NCBI GenBank assembly: GCA_947649205.1
Contig: CANSQM010000006.1
Location: forward strand, 39,517-103,516
From: an uncultured Enterorhabdus sp.
GTDB lineage: Bacteria > Actinomycetota > Coriobacteriia > Coriobacteriales > Eggerthellaceae
DNA length: 64,000 nucleotides
Reading direction: 5' to 3'
Under the pieces are notes generated by a model. It did not search any database and was not told where the DNA came from. It was given only the letters and a program-made list of their open reading frames with translations. The position numbers and the translations under genes were made by a program. Every line of letters starts with the position of its first letter. The first letter of the stretch is position 1. Below are positions 42,376 through 51,431 of the stretch, in pieces.

Positions 42376-43203
42376 CTAATCCAGTTCTCGAATGACTTCC
42401 TCGAAGGCCACCCCGTCGGTGACGGGAATGCCCATCGCGGCCGAGCGCTCGATGCAGCGCCCGATGAACGTGGCGGCCTTCTCCACCGAAGTGCGGAAGG
42501 GCAGGCCCTTTACCGCGTCGGCGGCAATGATGGCGGCGAATACGTCGCCGGTGCCCGAGCGGTCGCCGCCCTGCTGGGGTGTGCGCACGGTGAAGGCGCC
42601 CCCGCCGCGCTCGTAGCCCACGTTCACGACGGCGCCCTCGCGCACGACGCCGGTGATCACCACAGAGCGCGGCCCCGCGGCGGCCACGCGCTCGGCCATG
42701 GCGGCCACGGTCTCCAGCGAGGCATCGGCGGGGTAGGGCTCGCCGAGCAGCAGCGCCGCCTCGGTCAGGTTGGGCGTGACGATATCGGCGGCGGCCACCA
42801 AACGGCCCATAGAGGCGCACATGGCAGGGGTGTAGGTGGCATAGGGGCGCCCATAGTCGCCCATCACGGGATCGACCACCACCACGGTGCCGTCCGTCGC
42901 GAACTCGCGGAGGAAGCTCTCCACGATGGCGATCTGATCGGCCGACCCGAGAAAGCCCGTGCAGATGCCCGCGAATTGCAGGCCGAGCTTGCGCCACTCG
43001 GCGATGTGCTCTTCCATGTGCGCGGTGAAATCCTGGAAGCTGAAGCTGTCGAACATCGTGTGGTTGGACAGCACCGCCGTGGGCAGCGGGCAGCACTGCA
43101 CGCCCAAATGAGAGATGATCGGCAGCTGCACGGCCACCGAGCAGCGCCCGAACCCGGTGTAGTCGTTCACGAGCGCGATCTTCTTCTGTCGGTTGTGCGG
43201 CAT
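42376..43203 (-). CDS. pdxY: Pyridoxal/pyridoxamine kinase (PfkB-like ribokinase fold)
   Basis: 275 residues. Salvages B6 vitamers to PLP/PMP. Start region KKIALVNDYTGFGRCSVAVQLPIIS, middle DPVMGDYGRPYATYTP and IVTPNLTEAALLLG, and catalytic GGDRSGTGDVFAA are the ribokinase-superfamily PdxY/PdxK signatures. AAAAGGAGG precedes ATG 43203. Operon with the downstream radical SAM gene. Confidence 0.88.
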   Translation of the reverse strand: MPHNRQKKIALVNDYTGFGRCSVAVQLPIISHLGVQCCPLPTAVLSNHTMFDSFSFQDFTAHMEEHIAEWRKLGLQFAGICTGFLGSADQIAIVESFLREFATDGTVVVVDPVMGDYGRPYATYTPAMCASMGRLVAAADIVTPNLTEAALLLGEPYPADASLETVAAMAERVAAAGPRSVVITGVVREGAVVNVGYERGGGAFTVRTPQQGGDRSGTGDVFAAIIAADAVKGLPFRTSVEKAATFIGRCIERSAAMGIPVTDGVAFEEVIRELD

Positions 43204-43280
43204 GGGGCCTCCTTTTCCGGCGTCGAGCGCATCCCGGCCCCGCATCGCAGCGAGCCGCAGGCGAGGTTGCGCAGTCTCTC

Positions 43281-43286
43281 ATGATA
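43281..43286 (-). promoter_or_regulatory. -10 box TATCAT of the pdxY operon
   Basis: TG-adjacent TATCAT on the minus strand, about 78 bases before ATG 43203. Confidence 0.4.
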
Positions 43287-43344
43287 CACCCCTGTGTTGC
43301 GCCTCTGTTTCCGGATTGCCGCCCCGGGCTTCGGGCGGCGTGTG

Positions 43345-43353
43345 TGCTACCAT
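43345..43353 (+). promoter_or_regulatory. Extended -10 box TGC-TACCAT of tig
   Basis: Identical to the string before the LuxR gene at 6474. Transcription start near 43360. Confidence 0.45.
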
Positions 43354-43419
43354 AGCGCCCAAACCTTTTGAGGGGTCGCACAGGAGCGGCCCCCGTTCAT
43401 GGAGAAGGAGCATTCAACC

Positions 43420-44766
43420 GTGAAAGTAACCGAGAAGAAGTTGGCCGACGGCGTCATCAAGCTGGATTGCGAGGCGACGGCCATCGAGGTGAACAATGCC
43501 CTGAAAGAGGCCGGCGAGGCCTTTGCGCTGTCCATGGGCGTGCGCCCCCAGCCCGGCAAGAGCATCGAGCAGCTGTGCCAGGAGCAGATGGGCATCGCCG
43601 ATCTGGACAAGATCGTGGAGACGAGCGCCATCGAGATCCTCGTGCCCCGGGCGCTCGACCGCCGCAACCTCGTGCCCGCCTTCCCGCCCAAGGCCACGCC
43701 CGCCACAAAGTTCGAGCGCGGCAAGAAGTTCTCCTTCACGCTGAGCGTCACCGTGAAGCCCACCTACGAGCTGTCTTCCTACGACCCGGTCGAGGTCACG
43801 GTGCAGCCCTTCGTCTTCGACGAGAGCCCCATCAACCAGCAGCTCGAGGAGATCGCCAAGAACTCGGTCACCTACGTGGCCGCCGATCCGAAGCCGCTTG
43901 AGGCTGGCGATGCCTGCTCCATCGCCATGAAGTGCTTCGACGACGGCGAGGAGATCAAGGCGCTCACCTGCGAGGACCGCACCTACCTCATGGGCCGCGG
44001 CTATATGCCCGCCGGCTTCGACGAGGCGCTCGTGGGCATGGAGCCGGGCCAGACCAAGGAGTTCACCTTCGAGGCTCCGCTCGGCACCGAGAACGGCGAG
44101 GTGACGAACAAGCCCATCTCCTGCACTGTGACCGTGAAGGAGATCCAGGAGGAAGTGGTGCCGGTCATCGACGACGCCTGGGTGAAGGCCAACATGCCCA
44201 TGTTCAAGGATCTCGATGCCCTGAAGGCCGACATGCGCCGCGTCTTCGAGGCCCAGCAGCGCGAGGCCTACGAGGGCTACGTGCAGCAGATGTGCGTCGG
44301 CCAGCTCACCCGCCGCTTCGAGGGCCGCATCGCCGACGAGGTCTACGAGGCCACCCGCGACCACCTCATGCAGAACCTTCGCGCCGAGCTTTCCCAGGCC
44401 GGCACGACCTGGGAGCAGTTCGTGGCTGCCAACGGCGGCGAGCAGCAGTTCGGCATGATGCTCATGATGCAGACCCGCGAGGTGCTCGTCCAGGGCTTCT
44501 GCCTCGATGCGGTGTACCGCCACGAGCGCCTGACCCTCACCGACAAGGACCTGGAGGACGCCTGCTACGGCATGAACCCCCAGGGCAACCCCAAGGCCAT
44601 GCGGGCCGATCTGGAGGCCTCGGGCCGCGGCTTCGCCCTGCGCGAGACCGCCGAGCGCCTGAAGGCCGCTCGCTTCGTGACGGCCCACGCGAAGATCACC
44701 ACCGCCGCGGCCCCCGAGCCCGCAGCCGCGCCTGAAGAGTCCGCGGCCCCGGCCGAGGCAGAATAA
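43420..44766 (+). CDS. tig: Trigger factor (ribosome-associated chaperone/PPIase)
   Basis: 448 residues. Binds L23 at the tunnel exit and folds nascent chains. The N-terminal ribosome-binding domain starts VKVTEKKLADGVIKL, and FPPKATPATKFERGKKF holds the region corresponding to the ribosome-docking loop in altered form. The PPIase domain is about 160-245 (GDACSIAMKC...MPAGFDEALVGMEPGQTKEFTF), followed by the helical C-terminal arms and an acidic Ala/Pro tail. GTG 43420 has GAAGGAG nine bases upstream; the in-frame ATG 43399 has no usable RBS. Confidence 0.93.
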   Translation: MKVTEKKLADGVIKLDCEATAIEVNNALKEAGEAFALSMGVRPQPGKSIEQLCQEQMGIADLDKIVETSAIEILVPRALDRRNLVPAFPPKATPATKFERGKKFSFTLSVTVKPTYELSSYDPVEVTVQPFVFDESPINQQLEEIAKNSVTYVAADPKPLEAGDACSIAMKCFDDGEEIKALTCEDRTYLMGRGYMPAGFDEALVGMEPGQTKEFTFEAPLGTENGEVTNKPISCTVTVKEIQEEVVPVIDDAWVKANMPMFKDLDALKADMRRVFEAQQREAYEGYVQQMCVGQLTRRFEGRIADEVYEATRDHLMQNLRAELSQAGTTWEQFVAANGGEQQFGMMLMMQTREVLVQGFCLDAVYRHERLTLTDKDLEDACYGMNPQGNPKAMRADLEASGRGFALRETAERLKAARFVTAHAKITTAAAPEPAAAPEESAAPAEAE

Positions 44767-44880
44767 GGAACCTGCGGTAGGGCAAGGGCCATGCCCTTGC
44801 CGCCCAGCAAGAGAGGCTCCGCCGAGCGGGGAGGGGCAACCTTCTTTCCCGGCATCGCCTTTCGACCAGTGCACCCACCC

Positions 44881-44900
44881 GGGCGGGCTTCGGCCCGCCC
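44881..44900 (+). other. Perfect 8-bp TTCG hairpin between tig and the YgiQ-like gene
   Basis: GGGCGGGC-TTCG-GCCCGCCC with no T-run after it, 23 bases before the GTG start. It may be a tig transcript end or a processing structure. Confidence 0.5.
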
Positions 44901-44922
44901 GCTTCATGGAAGGAGCGTCTCC

Positions 44923-47043
44923 GTGGCACCAAAGCGCCCGAAGCGAAACTCTCCGGCTTCGGCAGGCCCCGCGGCGCTGCCGTCTTCGGCTTTCCTGCCT
45001 ACCACCCGCGCCGAGGCCGATGCGCGCGGTTGGGGCCAGCTCGACTTCGTCTACGTCTCGGGCGATGCCTACGTGGACCACCCCTCCTTCGGCAGCGCCA
45101 TCATCACCCGCGTGCTGGAATCCCACGGCTACACGGTGGGCATCATCGCCCAGCCCGATTGGAACGAACCGGCCAGTATGACCGTCTTCGGCGAGCCGCG
45201 CCTGGGCTTCCTCGTGTCGGCGGGCAACATGGACTCCATGGTGAACCACTACACAGTGAACAAGAAGCGCCGCCGCGAGGACGCCTACACTCCGGGCGGG
45301 GAAGCGGGCCGCCGCCCCAATCACGCGGTCGTGGTGTACGCGAACCTCATTCGGCGCACCTACAAGAAGACTCCCGTCATCTTGGGCGGCATCGAGGCCA
45401 GCCTGCGCCGGCTCGCCCACTACGACTACTGGTCCGATTCCCTCAAGCGCTCTATCCTCATGGACTCGGGGGCCGATCTCATCTCCTACGGCATGGGGGA
45501 GCGCTCCATCGTGGAGATCGCCGACGGACTGGCCGCGGGCCTTTCCGTGGAAGACCTCACGTTCATCGACGGCACGGTGTTCCGCACCCGTTCCCTGGAT
45601 CATGTGGTCGATTACGAGATGCTGCCGAGCTGGGAGGCGGTGTCCGCCGACAAGCGCACCTTCGCGACAAGCTTCGCCGCCCAGTACCGCGCGAGCGATC
45701 CGGTGAGCGGCAAGCGGCTTGTGGAGACCTATCCCCACGGGGTGTACGTGGTACAGAATCCGCCGGCCGCCCCGCTGACCCAAAACGAGATGGACGCCGT
45801 CTACCGGTTACCCTACGCCCGCACATGGCACCCGTCCTACGACGCGGCCGGGGGCGTGCCGGCCCTTTCCGAGGTGAAGTTTTCCCTCACCTCCTGTCGC
45901 GGCTGCTTCGGTGAGTGCGCCTTCTGCGCGCTCACCTTCCATCAGGGGCGCATCGTCACGGGCCGCTCCCACGAGTCGCTTCTGGAAGAGGCCCGCGCCA
46001 TGACCGCCGACCCCGACTTCAAGGGCTATATCAACGACGTGGGCGGCCCCACGGCGAACTTCCGCGGGCCGGCCTGCGCCAAACAGCGCGCCCGGGGCGC
46101 CTGCGTCGACCGCCGCTGCCTGGGCACGAAGCCCTGCCCGGCGCTCAAGGCCGATCACCGCGACTATACGGGCCTGCTGCGCAAGCTGCGGAAGCTGCCC
46201 GGCGTGAAGAAGGTGTTCGTGCGTTCCGGCATCCGCTTCGACTACGTCATGGCCGACCCCGATCCCGACCGCACGTTTTTGCGCGAGCTGACGGCCCACC
46301 ATGTGTCCGGCCAGCTGCGTGTGGCTCCCGAGCATGTATCCGATACCGTGCTGGCCGCCATGGGCAAGCCGCCGCGGGCCGTCTACGACGCCTTCTGCGA
46401 GGCCTTCGACGAGGCGAACCGAGCGGCGGGGAAGAACCAGTTCGTCGTGCCCTATCTGATGTCGTCGCACCCGGGCAGCACGCTCGCCGAGGCGGTAGAG
46501 CTGGCCGAGTACGTGCGCGATATGGGCTTCAACCCCGAGCAGGTGCAGGATTTCTACCCCACGCCCTCCACCATCTCCACGTGCATGTACTACACGGGGC
46601 TGGACCCGCGTACCATGGAGCCCATCTACGTGCCGAAATCCGCCCGCGAGAAGGCCATGCAGCGCGCGCTCATCCAGTACCGCAACCCCGCGAACTACGA
46701 CCTGGTGCGCGAGGCCCTCGTGAAGGCGAAGCGCACCGACCTCATCGGCTGGGACGAGCATTGCCTCATCCGCCCCGTGCGTCCCAAGAAGCGCGACGGG
46801 GAGGACGGGTCGCCCCGCCGCGGTGCGGGCGGGAAGGGCAGCGCCGGCAAACAGTCGAAATCGGGCAAGCGGCCGCGACCCGACGCCGGCAAGCCCGGTG
46901 CGGCCCCCAAGGTGGGCAAGCCGGGGAAGGGGAGGCCGTCAAAGGCCGGAGCGCCCAGCCGTCCCGGCCCCGCTGCGGCCCAGCGCGTCGGCAAGCCTCC
47001 CAAGGCAAGCGGCCGCAAGGGCGGCATCCGCAAGGGGCGATAG
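44923..47043 (+). CDS. YgiQ family radical SAM protein
   Basis: 706 residues from GTG 44923 (GAAGGAG upstream). N-terminal YgiQ domain (LDFVYVSGDAYVDHPSFGSAIITRVLE, IIAQPDW, FLVSAGNMDSMVNHYT) and a radical SAM core with C328, C332, C335 in SCRGCFGECAFC, then DVGGPTANF, FVRSGIRFDY and DFYPTPSTISTCMYYTG. The last ~70 residues are Lys/Gly/Pro-rich and probably disordered and basic. The biochemical role of YgiQ is unknown. Last gene before the second ribosomal block. Confidence 0.9.
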   Translation: MAPKRPKRNSPASAGPAALPSSAFLPTTRAEADARGWGQLDFVYVSGDAYVDHPSFGSAIITRVLESHGYTVGIIAQPDWNEPASMTVFGEPRLGFLVSAGNMDSMVNHYTVNKKRRREDAYTPGGEAGRRPNHAVVVYANLIRRTYKKTPVILGGIEASLRRLAHYDYWSDSLKRSILMDSGADLISYGMGERSIVEIADGLAAGLSVEDLTFIDGTVFRTRSLDHVVDYEMLPSWEAVSADKRTFATSFAAQYRASDPVSGKRLVETYPHGVYVVQNPPAAPLTQNEMDAVYRLPYARTWHPSYDAAGGVPALSEVKFSLTSCRGCFGECAFCALTFHQGRIVTGRSHESLLEEARAMTADPDFKGYINDVGGPTANFRGPACAKQRARGACVDRRCLGTKPCPALKADHRDYTGLLRKLRKLPGVKKVFVRSGIRFDYVMADPDPDRTFLRELTAHHVSGQLRVAPEHVSDTVLAAMGKPPRAVYDAFCEAFDEANRAAGKNQFVVPYLMSSHPGSTLAEAVELAEYVRDMGFNPEQVQDFYPTPSTISTCMYYTGLDPRTMEPIYVPKSAREKAMQRALIQYRNPANYDLVREALVKAKRTDLIGWDEHCLIRPVRPKKRDGEDGSPRRGAGGKGSAGKQSKSGKRPRPDAGKPGAAPKVGKPGKGRPSKAGAPSRPGPAAAQRVGKPPKASGRKGGIRKGR

Positions 47044-47119
47044 GCGCGTTGGCCGGCCGCCGCGCATCTTCCCCGTATGTGGCAGAAATGTGAGGGCGCG
47101 ACCGTCGGCGAAAAACTTC

Positions 47120-47148
47120 TTGAATGCGTCATGGCCCACGCCTATAAT
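47120..47148 (+). promoter_or_regulatory. Promoter of the rplB-rplX operon
   Basis: TTGAAT (47120-47125), 17-base spacer, TATAAT (47143-47148). It shows that the second half of the S10 operon has its own transcription start, about 47156. Confidence 0.8.
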
Positions 47149-47155
47149 GCATCTT

Positions 47156-47389
47156 TGCGTCTGTGTGGCCAGCGATGGATACACCCGGGCGCGTGGTTAG
47201 ACGGCGTCGCGACGGAGAGCCTCCATCTGCGCCGATCGGCAATCGCCTGACCACTCAAAGTAGGGGAGCTTCCGGTGTGCGGAGAGGCGCGCGAGCGGAA
47301 GATCCGAAGTAAGGGGCGACGTCACGCGCACCGGTTGCCGTTACCGGCCGGAGCGGTGGGGAAGCCCGAGGTTAAGAAAGGTTGTTACT
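47156..47389 (+). other. Long 5' leader of the rplB operon
   Basis: About 234 bases between the predicted start and GTG 47390 with no coding sequence that I can support. It contains the 19-base motif shared with the str operon (47178-47196) and several G+C-rich self-complementary stretches (for example CGGTTGCCGTTACCGGCCGG around 47334). Such leaders often hold autogenous r-protein binding sites; none of the known r-protein leader families is recognised by eye. Confidence 0.45.
47179..47196 (+). promoter_or_regulatory. Conserved motif ATACACCCGGGCGCGTGG in the rplB leader
   Basis: Second copy of the element at 28249-28266. Here it lies downstream of the promoter, about 24-40 bases into the transcript, whereas in the str operon it is upstream of the -35. 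Confidence 0.55.
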
Positions 47390-48220
47390 GTGGGAATCAA
47401 ACAGTACAAGCCGACGAGCCCCGGCCGACGTTTCCAGACGGTCTCCGACTTCGCGGAGATCACCACGTCCAAGCCGGAGAAGTCTCTTCTGGCCCCGAAG
47501 CCGAAGAAGGCCGGTCGCAACTGCTATGGCCGCATCACCACCCGTCACCAGGGCGGCGGCAACAAGCAGCGCTACCGCATCATCGACTTCAAGCGGAACA
47601 AGGACGGCGTGCCCGCCAAGGTTGCGACCATCGAGTACGATCCCAACCGTTCCGCCCGTATCGCTCTGCTGCACTACGTTGACGGCGAGAAGCGCTACAT
47701 CATCCACCCGAAGGGCCTGAAGGTGGGCGACATCGTGGTGTCCGGCCCCGAGGCCGACATCAAGCCGGGCAATGCCCTGCCCCTGGCCAACATCCCCGTC
47801 GGTACGCTGATCCACAACGTGGAGCTCCAGCCGGGCAAGGGCGCGGCTATCGCCCGTTCCGCCGGCACCTCCATTCAGCTCATGGGCAAGGAAGGCAACT
47901 ACGCCGTCCTGCGCATGCCTTCTTCCGAGATGCGCCGCGTGCTCATCACCTGCCGCGCCACCATCGGCGAGGTGGGCAATGCCGAGCACTCCAACATCAA
48001 GATCGGCAAGGCCGGCCGCAAGCGTTGGATGGGCGTCCGTCCGACCGTCCGCGGTACCGTCATGAACCCGGTCGACCATCCGCACGGCGGCGGCGAGGGC
48101 AAGAACAAGTCCGCCGGTCGTCACCCGGTCACTCCGTGGGGCGTGCCCACCAAGGGCCATCGCACCCGCAACCCGAAGAAGGCTTCCAGCCGTCTCATCA
48201 TCCGTCGTCGCAAGAAGTAG
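47390..48220 (+). CDS. rplB: 50S ribosomal protein L2
   Basis: 276 residues from GTG 47390 with AAGAAAGG upstream. Needed for subunit association and peptidyl transferase. [22 protein letters not shown] and the conserved [13 protein letters not shown] loop with its essential histidine are present. First gene of the second ribosomal block. Confidence 0.98.
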   Translation: MGIKQYKPTSPGRRFQTVSDFAEITTSKPEKSLLAPKPKKAGRNCYGRITTRHQGGGNKQRYRIIDFKRNKDGVPAKVATIEYDPNRSARIALLHYVDGEKRYIIHPKGLKVGDIVVSGPEADIKPGNALPLANIPVGTLIHNVELQPGKGAAIARSAGTSIQLMGKEGNYAVLRMPSSEMRRVLITCRATIGEVGNAEHSNIKIGKAGRKRWMGVRPTVRGTVMNPVDHPHGGGEGKNKSAGRHPVTPWGVPTKGHRTRNPKKASSRLIIRRRKK

Positions 48221-48240
48221 CGGAATAGAAGGAGTCTTAA

Positions 48241-48513
48241 GTGAGCAGAAGTTTGAAAAAGGGTCCTTTCGTAGAGCCGCGCCTGCTTGCCCGTATCGAG
48301 GCAATGAACGCGGCGGGCGAAAAGAACGTCATCAAGACCTGGTCCCGCGCGAGCACCATCTTCCCGGAAATGGTGGGCCACACCATCGCCGTGTACGATG
48401 GCCGTAAGCACGTGCCGGTCTATGTTACCGAGTCTATGGTTGGCCACAAGCTGGGCGAGTTCTCGCCGACCCGTACCTTCAAGGGTCACGCGGCCGACAA
48501 GAAGAAGCGATAG
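48241..48513 (+). CDS. rpsS: 30S ribosomal protein S19
   Basis: 90 residues from GTG 48241 (AGAAGGAG upstream). [38 protein letters not shown] and [16 protein letters not shown] are canonical. 20 bases after rplB. Confidence 0.98.
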   Translation: MSRSLKKGPFVEPRLLARIEAMNAAGEKNVIKTWSRASTIFPEMVGHTIAVYDGRKHVPVYVTESMVGHKLGEFSPTRTFKGHAADKKKR

Positions 48514-48532
48514 GGCATAGGTGAGAAGTTAC

Positions 48533-48874
48533 ATGGAAACTAAAGCAGTATCGCGTTACGTCCGTATCGCTCCCCGCAAGGCCCGCATCGTGGTCGACCT
48601 GGTTCGCGGCAAGTCCGTCGCCCAGGCCCGCGAGATCCTGGCCTTCTGCGAGCGCGCCGCCGCCGAGGTTGTCGCGAAGACGCTGAACTCCGCCGTGGCC
48701 AACGCCGAGCACAACAACCACCTTCGCGCCGACAACCTGGTCGTGAAGACCGCGTTCGTCGACGAGGGCCCCACCCTGAAGCGCATCCGTCCCCGCGCCA
48801 AGGGCTCCGCGTCGCGCATCAACAAGCGCACGTGCCACATCACCATCATCGTCGCACCCCGAGAGGAGGCATAA
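48533..48874 (+). CDS. rplV: 50S ribosomal protein L22
   Basis: 113 residues. ATG 48533 ([18 protein letters not shown]) has AGGTGA 8 bases upstream; an in-frame GTG at 48521 is less likely. The tunnel hairpin loop reads [22 protein letters not shown], unaltered at macrolide-resistance positions as far as can be judged. Confidence 0.96.
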   Translation: METKAVSRYVRIAPRKARIVVDLVRGKSVAQAREILAFCERAAAEVVAKTLNSAVANAEHNNHLRADNLVVKTAFVDEGPTLKRIRPRAKGSASRINKRTCHITIIVAPREEA

Positions 48875-48877
48875 GGA

Positions 48878-49591
48878 ATGGGTCAGAAAGTAAGCCCTAC
48901 CGGATTCCGCCTCGGTATCACCGAGGATTGGCGCAGCCGCTGGTACGCCGGCAAGGACTACGCCGCCACGCTTGAGAACGACATTGCCATCCGCAAGTTC
49001 CTCGACAAGCGTCTCGCCCGCGCCTCCGTCTCCAAGGTGGAGATCGAGCGTGCCGGCGACAAGATCAAGGTCGTCATCACCACCGCCCGTCCCGGCGTGG
49101 TCATCGGCAAGAAGGGCGCCGAGATCGACGCCCTGCGCAAGGACCTGGAGAAGGTCGCCAACGGTCCGGTCTCCATTGACGTGGTCGAGGTGAAGCGTCC
49201 CGAGCTGGACGCCGCGCTGATCGCCCAGTCCGTGGCTGAGCAGCTCGAGGGCCGCGTGGCCTTCCGTCGCGCCATGCGCAAGGCCGTGCAGTCCGCCATG
49301 AAGTCCGGTGCCAAGGGTATCCGTATCCAGTGCTCCGGCCGCCTGGGCGGTGCCGAGATGAGCCGCCGCGAGTGGTACCGCGAGGGTCGCGTGCCGCTGC
49401 ACACCCTCCGTGCGAAGATCGACTACGGCTTCGCCACCGCTGCCACCACCATGGGCTCCATCGGCGTGCAGGTGTGGGTGTACCACGGCGAGGTGCTGCC
49501 GGGCCAGAAGGCCCCCCAGCCCGCGCTCGAGGGCTCTTCCCGCCCGAACCGTTCCCGTCGTAACGATCGCCGCGAGAGGGGTGACAAGTAA
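48878..49591 (+). CDS. rpsC: 30S ribosomal protein S3
   Basis: 237 residues. KH domain with [19 protein letters not shown] and C-terminal [32 protein letters not shown]. Forms the mRNA entry site. A basic tail ([17 protein letters not shown]) ends the protein. Immediately abuts rplP. Confidence 0.98.
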   Translation: MGQKVSPTGFRLGITEDWRSRWYAGKDYAATLENDIAIRKFLDKRLARASVSKVEIERAGDKIKVVITTARPGVVIGKKGAEIDALRKDLEKVANGPVSIDVVEVKRPELDAALIAQSVAEQLEGRVAFRRAMRKAVQSAMKSGAKGIRIQCSGRLGGAEMSRREWYREGRVPLHTLRAKIDYGFATAATTMGSIGVQVWVYHGEVLPGQKAPQPALEGSSRPNRSRRNDRRERGDK

Positions 49592-50014
49592 ATGCTCGTA
49601 CCTAAGCGCGTCAAGCACCGCAAGGTGCAGCGTGGTTCCATGAAGGGCAAGGCCAAGGGTGGCACGCGCCTGAACCACGGTGAGTACGGTATCCAGGCCC
49701 TCGAGGCTCACTGGATCACCAACCGTCAGATCGAGGCTGCTCGTATCGCCATGACCCGTCACATGAAGCGTGGCGGTAAGGTGTGGATCACCATCTTCCC
49801 CGACAAGCCCATCACCTCCAAGCCCGCCGAGACCCGCATGGGCTCCGGTAAGGGTAATCCCGAGGGCTGGGTTGCCGTGGTGAAGCCGGGCCGCATCATG
49901 TTCGAGATCGCCGGTGTGGACGATGAGACCGCCCGCGAGGCTCTTCGTTTGGCCATCAACAAGCTGCCCATCAAGTGCAAGATCGTCACTCGTGAAACGG
50001 AGGGGCAGCAATAA
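49592..50014 (+). CDS. rplP: 50S ribosomal protein L16
   Basis: 140 residues, ATG directly after the rpsC stop. [24 protein letters not shown] and the [24 protein letters not shown] segment (here [13 protein letters not shown]) are canonical. Stop overlaps the rpmC start. Confidence 0.98.
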   Translation: MLVPKRVKHRKVQRGSMKGKAKGGTRLNHGEYGIQALEAHWITNRQIEAARIAMTRHMKRGGKVWITIFPDKPITSKPAETRMGSGKGNPEGWVAVVKPGRIMFEIAGVDDETAREALRLAINKLPIKCKIVTRETEGQQ

Positions 50015-50208
50015 TGAAAGCAGCAGAGATTCGTGAACTTTCTGCCGAGGACCTGCAGGTGAAGTTGAAGGAGGCCAAGGCCGAGCTGTTCAACCTTCGC
50101 TTCCAGATGGCTACGAGCCAGCTTGACAACACCGCCCGCGTGAAGCAGGTTAAGAAGGACATCGCGCGCATCATGACTGAGATGCGGGCTCGCGAGCTGA
50201 GCGCGTAG
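50014..50208 (+). CDS. rpmC: 50S ribosomal protein L29
   Basis: 64 residues, all helical: [20 protein letters not shown] and [16 protein letters not shown]. Overlaps rplP by one base (TAATG), suggesting translational coupling. Confidence 0.97.
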   Translation: MKAAEIRELSAEDLQVKLKEAKAELFNLRFQMATSQLDNTARVKQVKKDIARIMTEMRARELSA

Positions 50209-50227
50209 ATCAAGGAAGGTGCAAACA

Positions 50228-50488
50228 ATGACTGAAGAGCGTAACCTGCGTAAGGTCCGTCAGGGCATCGTGGTCAGCGACGCCAACGACAAGACCATCG
50301 TGGTGGCCGTGGAGGAGCGCAAGCCCCACCCCATCTACAAGAAGATGATTACCTCCACCAAGAAGTTCCATGCCCATGACGAGAACAACGAGGCCGGCGT
50401 CGGCGACACCGTTCAGATCATGGAGACGCGCCCGCTGTCCAAGATGAAGCGCTGGCGTCTGCTGAAGATCGTCGAGAAGGCCAAATAG
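50228..50488 (+). CDS. rpsQ: 30S ribosomal protein S17
   Basis: 86 residues. ATG 50228 has AAGGAAGG 8 bases upstream; an in-frame GTG at 50219 falls within that [23 protein letters not shown] and [30 protein letters not shown] are typical. Confidence 0.97.
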   Translation: MTEERNLRKVRQGIVVSDANDKTIVVAVEERKPHPIYKKMITSTKKFHAHDENNEAGVGDTVQIMETRPLSKMKRWRLLKIVEKAK

Positions 50489-50540
50489 TTTTCCGTGCCC
50501 TGGCACGAAGGCTATTGTTAAGGAAAGTTAGGAACATCAC

Positions 50541-50909
50541 ATGATTCAGATGCAATCCATGCTCGCCGTGGCCGACAACTCCGGCGCTCGCAAGGTGCAG
50601 TGCATCAAGGTCCTGGGCGGCTCCAAGCGCCGTTACGCGGGCCTCGGTGACGTGATCATCTGCAGCGTCAAGGAAGCGATGCCCAACGGCAACGTCAAGA
50701 AGGGCGAGGTCGTGCGCTGCGTGATCGTGCGCGTGAAGAAGGAGGTCCGTCGCGCCGACGGCTCCTACATCCGTTTCGATCAGAACGCCGCTGTGCTGAT
50801 CAACAACGACGGCTCCCCGCGCGGCACCCGTATCTTCGGGCCCGTCGCTCGCGAGCTGCGCGACAAGAAGTACATGAAGATCGTGTCTCTGGCACCGGAA
50901 ACGCTGTAG
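50541..50909 (+). CDS. rplN: 50S ribosomal protein L14
   Basis: 122 residues: [27 protein letters not shown] and [26 protein letters not shown]. Interface protein contacting S12/16S helix 14; binding site of the silencing factor RsfS. 52 bases after rpsQ. Confidence 0.98.
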   Translation: MIQMQSMLAVADNSGARKVQCIKVLGGSKRRYAGLGDVIICSVKEAMPNGNVKKGEVVRCVIVRVKKEVRRADGSYIRFDQNAAVLINNDGSPRGTRIFGPVARELRDKKYMKIVSLAPETL

Positions 50910-50922
50910 GGGAGGTGTCAGA

Positions 50923-51255
50923 ATGGCTCAGAACAAGATGACGATCCGCAAGGGCGACACCGTCAAGGTGATCACCGGCAAGGACCGCGGCAAGACCGGC
51001 AAGGTGCTCCGCTCCGTCCCCGAGAAGTCCCGCGTGGTGGTCGAGAAGGTGAACATGGTCAAGAAGGCCATGCGCCCCACCCAGCAGAACCCCCAGGGCG
51101 GCATTTCCACCCTCGAGGCTCCGATCCACGTCTCCAACGTGATGCTCGTGTGCCCGAGCTGCGGTGAGGCCACCCGCGTGGCCCGTCGCCGCGACGAGGG
51201 CAAGCTCGTCCGCGTCTGCAAGAAGTGCGGCAAGGACATCCCGGCTGCCGAGTAG
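50923..51255 (+). CDS. rplX: 50S ribosomal protein L24
   Basis: 110 residues. KOW domain [22 protein letters not shown] at the N-terminus. The C-terminal half carries CPSC and CKKC pairs, likely a zinc ribbon (C+ form). Followed by a strong terminator, unusual because rplE normally continues the same transcript. Confidence 0.97.
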   Translation: MAQNKMTIRKGDTVKVITGKDRGKTGKVLRSVPEKSRVVVEKVNMVKKAMRPTQQNPQGGISTLEAPIHVSNVMLVCPSCGEATRVARRRDEGKLVRVCKKCGKDIPAAE

Positions 51256-51266
51256 AGTTTTCGTGA

Positions 51267-51301
51267 AAATCCGCCCGTTCGTTGAGAGCGGGCGGATTTT
51301 T
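51267..51301 (+). terminator. Intrinsic terminator between rplX and rplE
   Basis: AAATCCGCCCG (51267-51277) pairs with CGGGCGGATTT (51289-51299), followed by more T. The A-tract/T-tract symmetry is that of a strong rho-independent site, 12 bases after the rplX stop. Confidence 0.85.
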
Positions 51302-51303
51302 CC

Positions 51304-51378
51304 TTGGATAGAGTGCCCGCTTGTGGGACAATATCCAATCGCGCGCTCGCGCGCTATGGCCCTGGGAAGGTCCCAGGG
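51304..51378 (+). promoter_or_regulatory. Possible promoter and structured leader of the rplE operon
   Basis: TTGGAT (51304-51309), 17 bases, GACAAT is a moderate promoter just after the terminator. It is followed by GCGCGC-TC-GCGCGC and by a perfect 8-bp hairpin CCCTGGGA-AGG-TCCCAGGG (51360-51378). The leader to ATG 51432 is about 90 bases. Confidence 0.45.
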
Positions 51379-51431
51379 ACGCGGGGTCGGAAATCCTGCG
51401 TTTAATCCATCGAAGAAAGGCAAGAGAAGAC

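Noticed and set aside
47156..47389. Known L2/L4-type r-protein leader in front of rplB
   Set aside because: The leader is long and structured, but I could not match it to any described consensus, so it is listed only as an unclassified leader.
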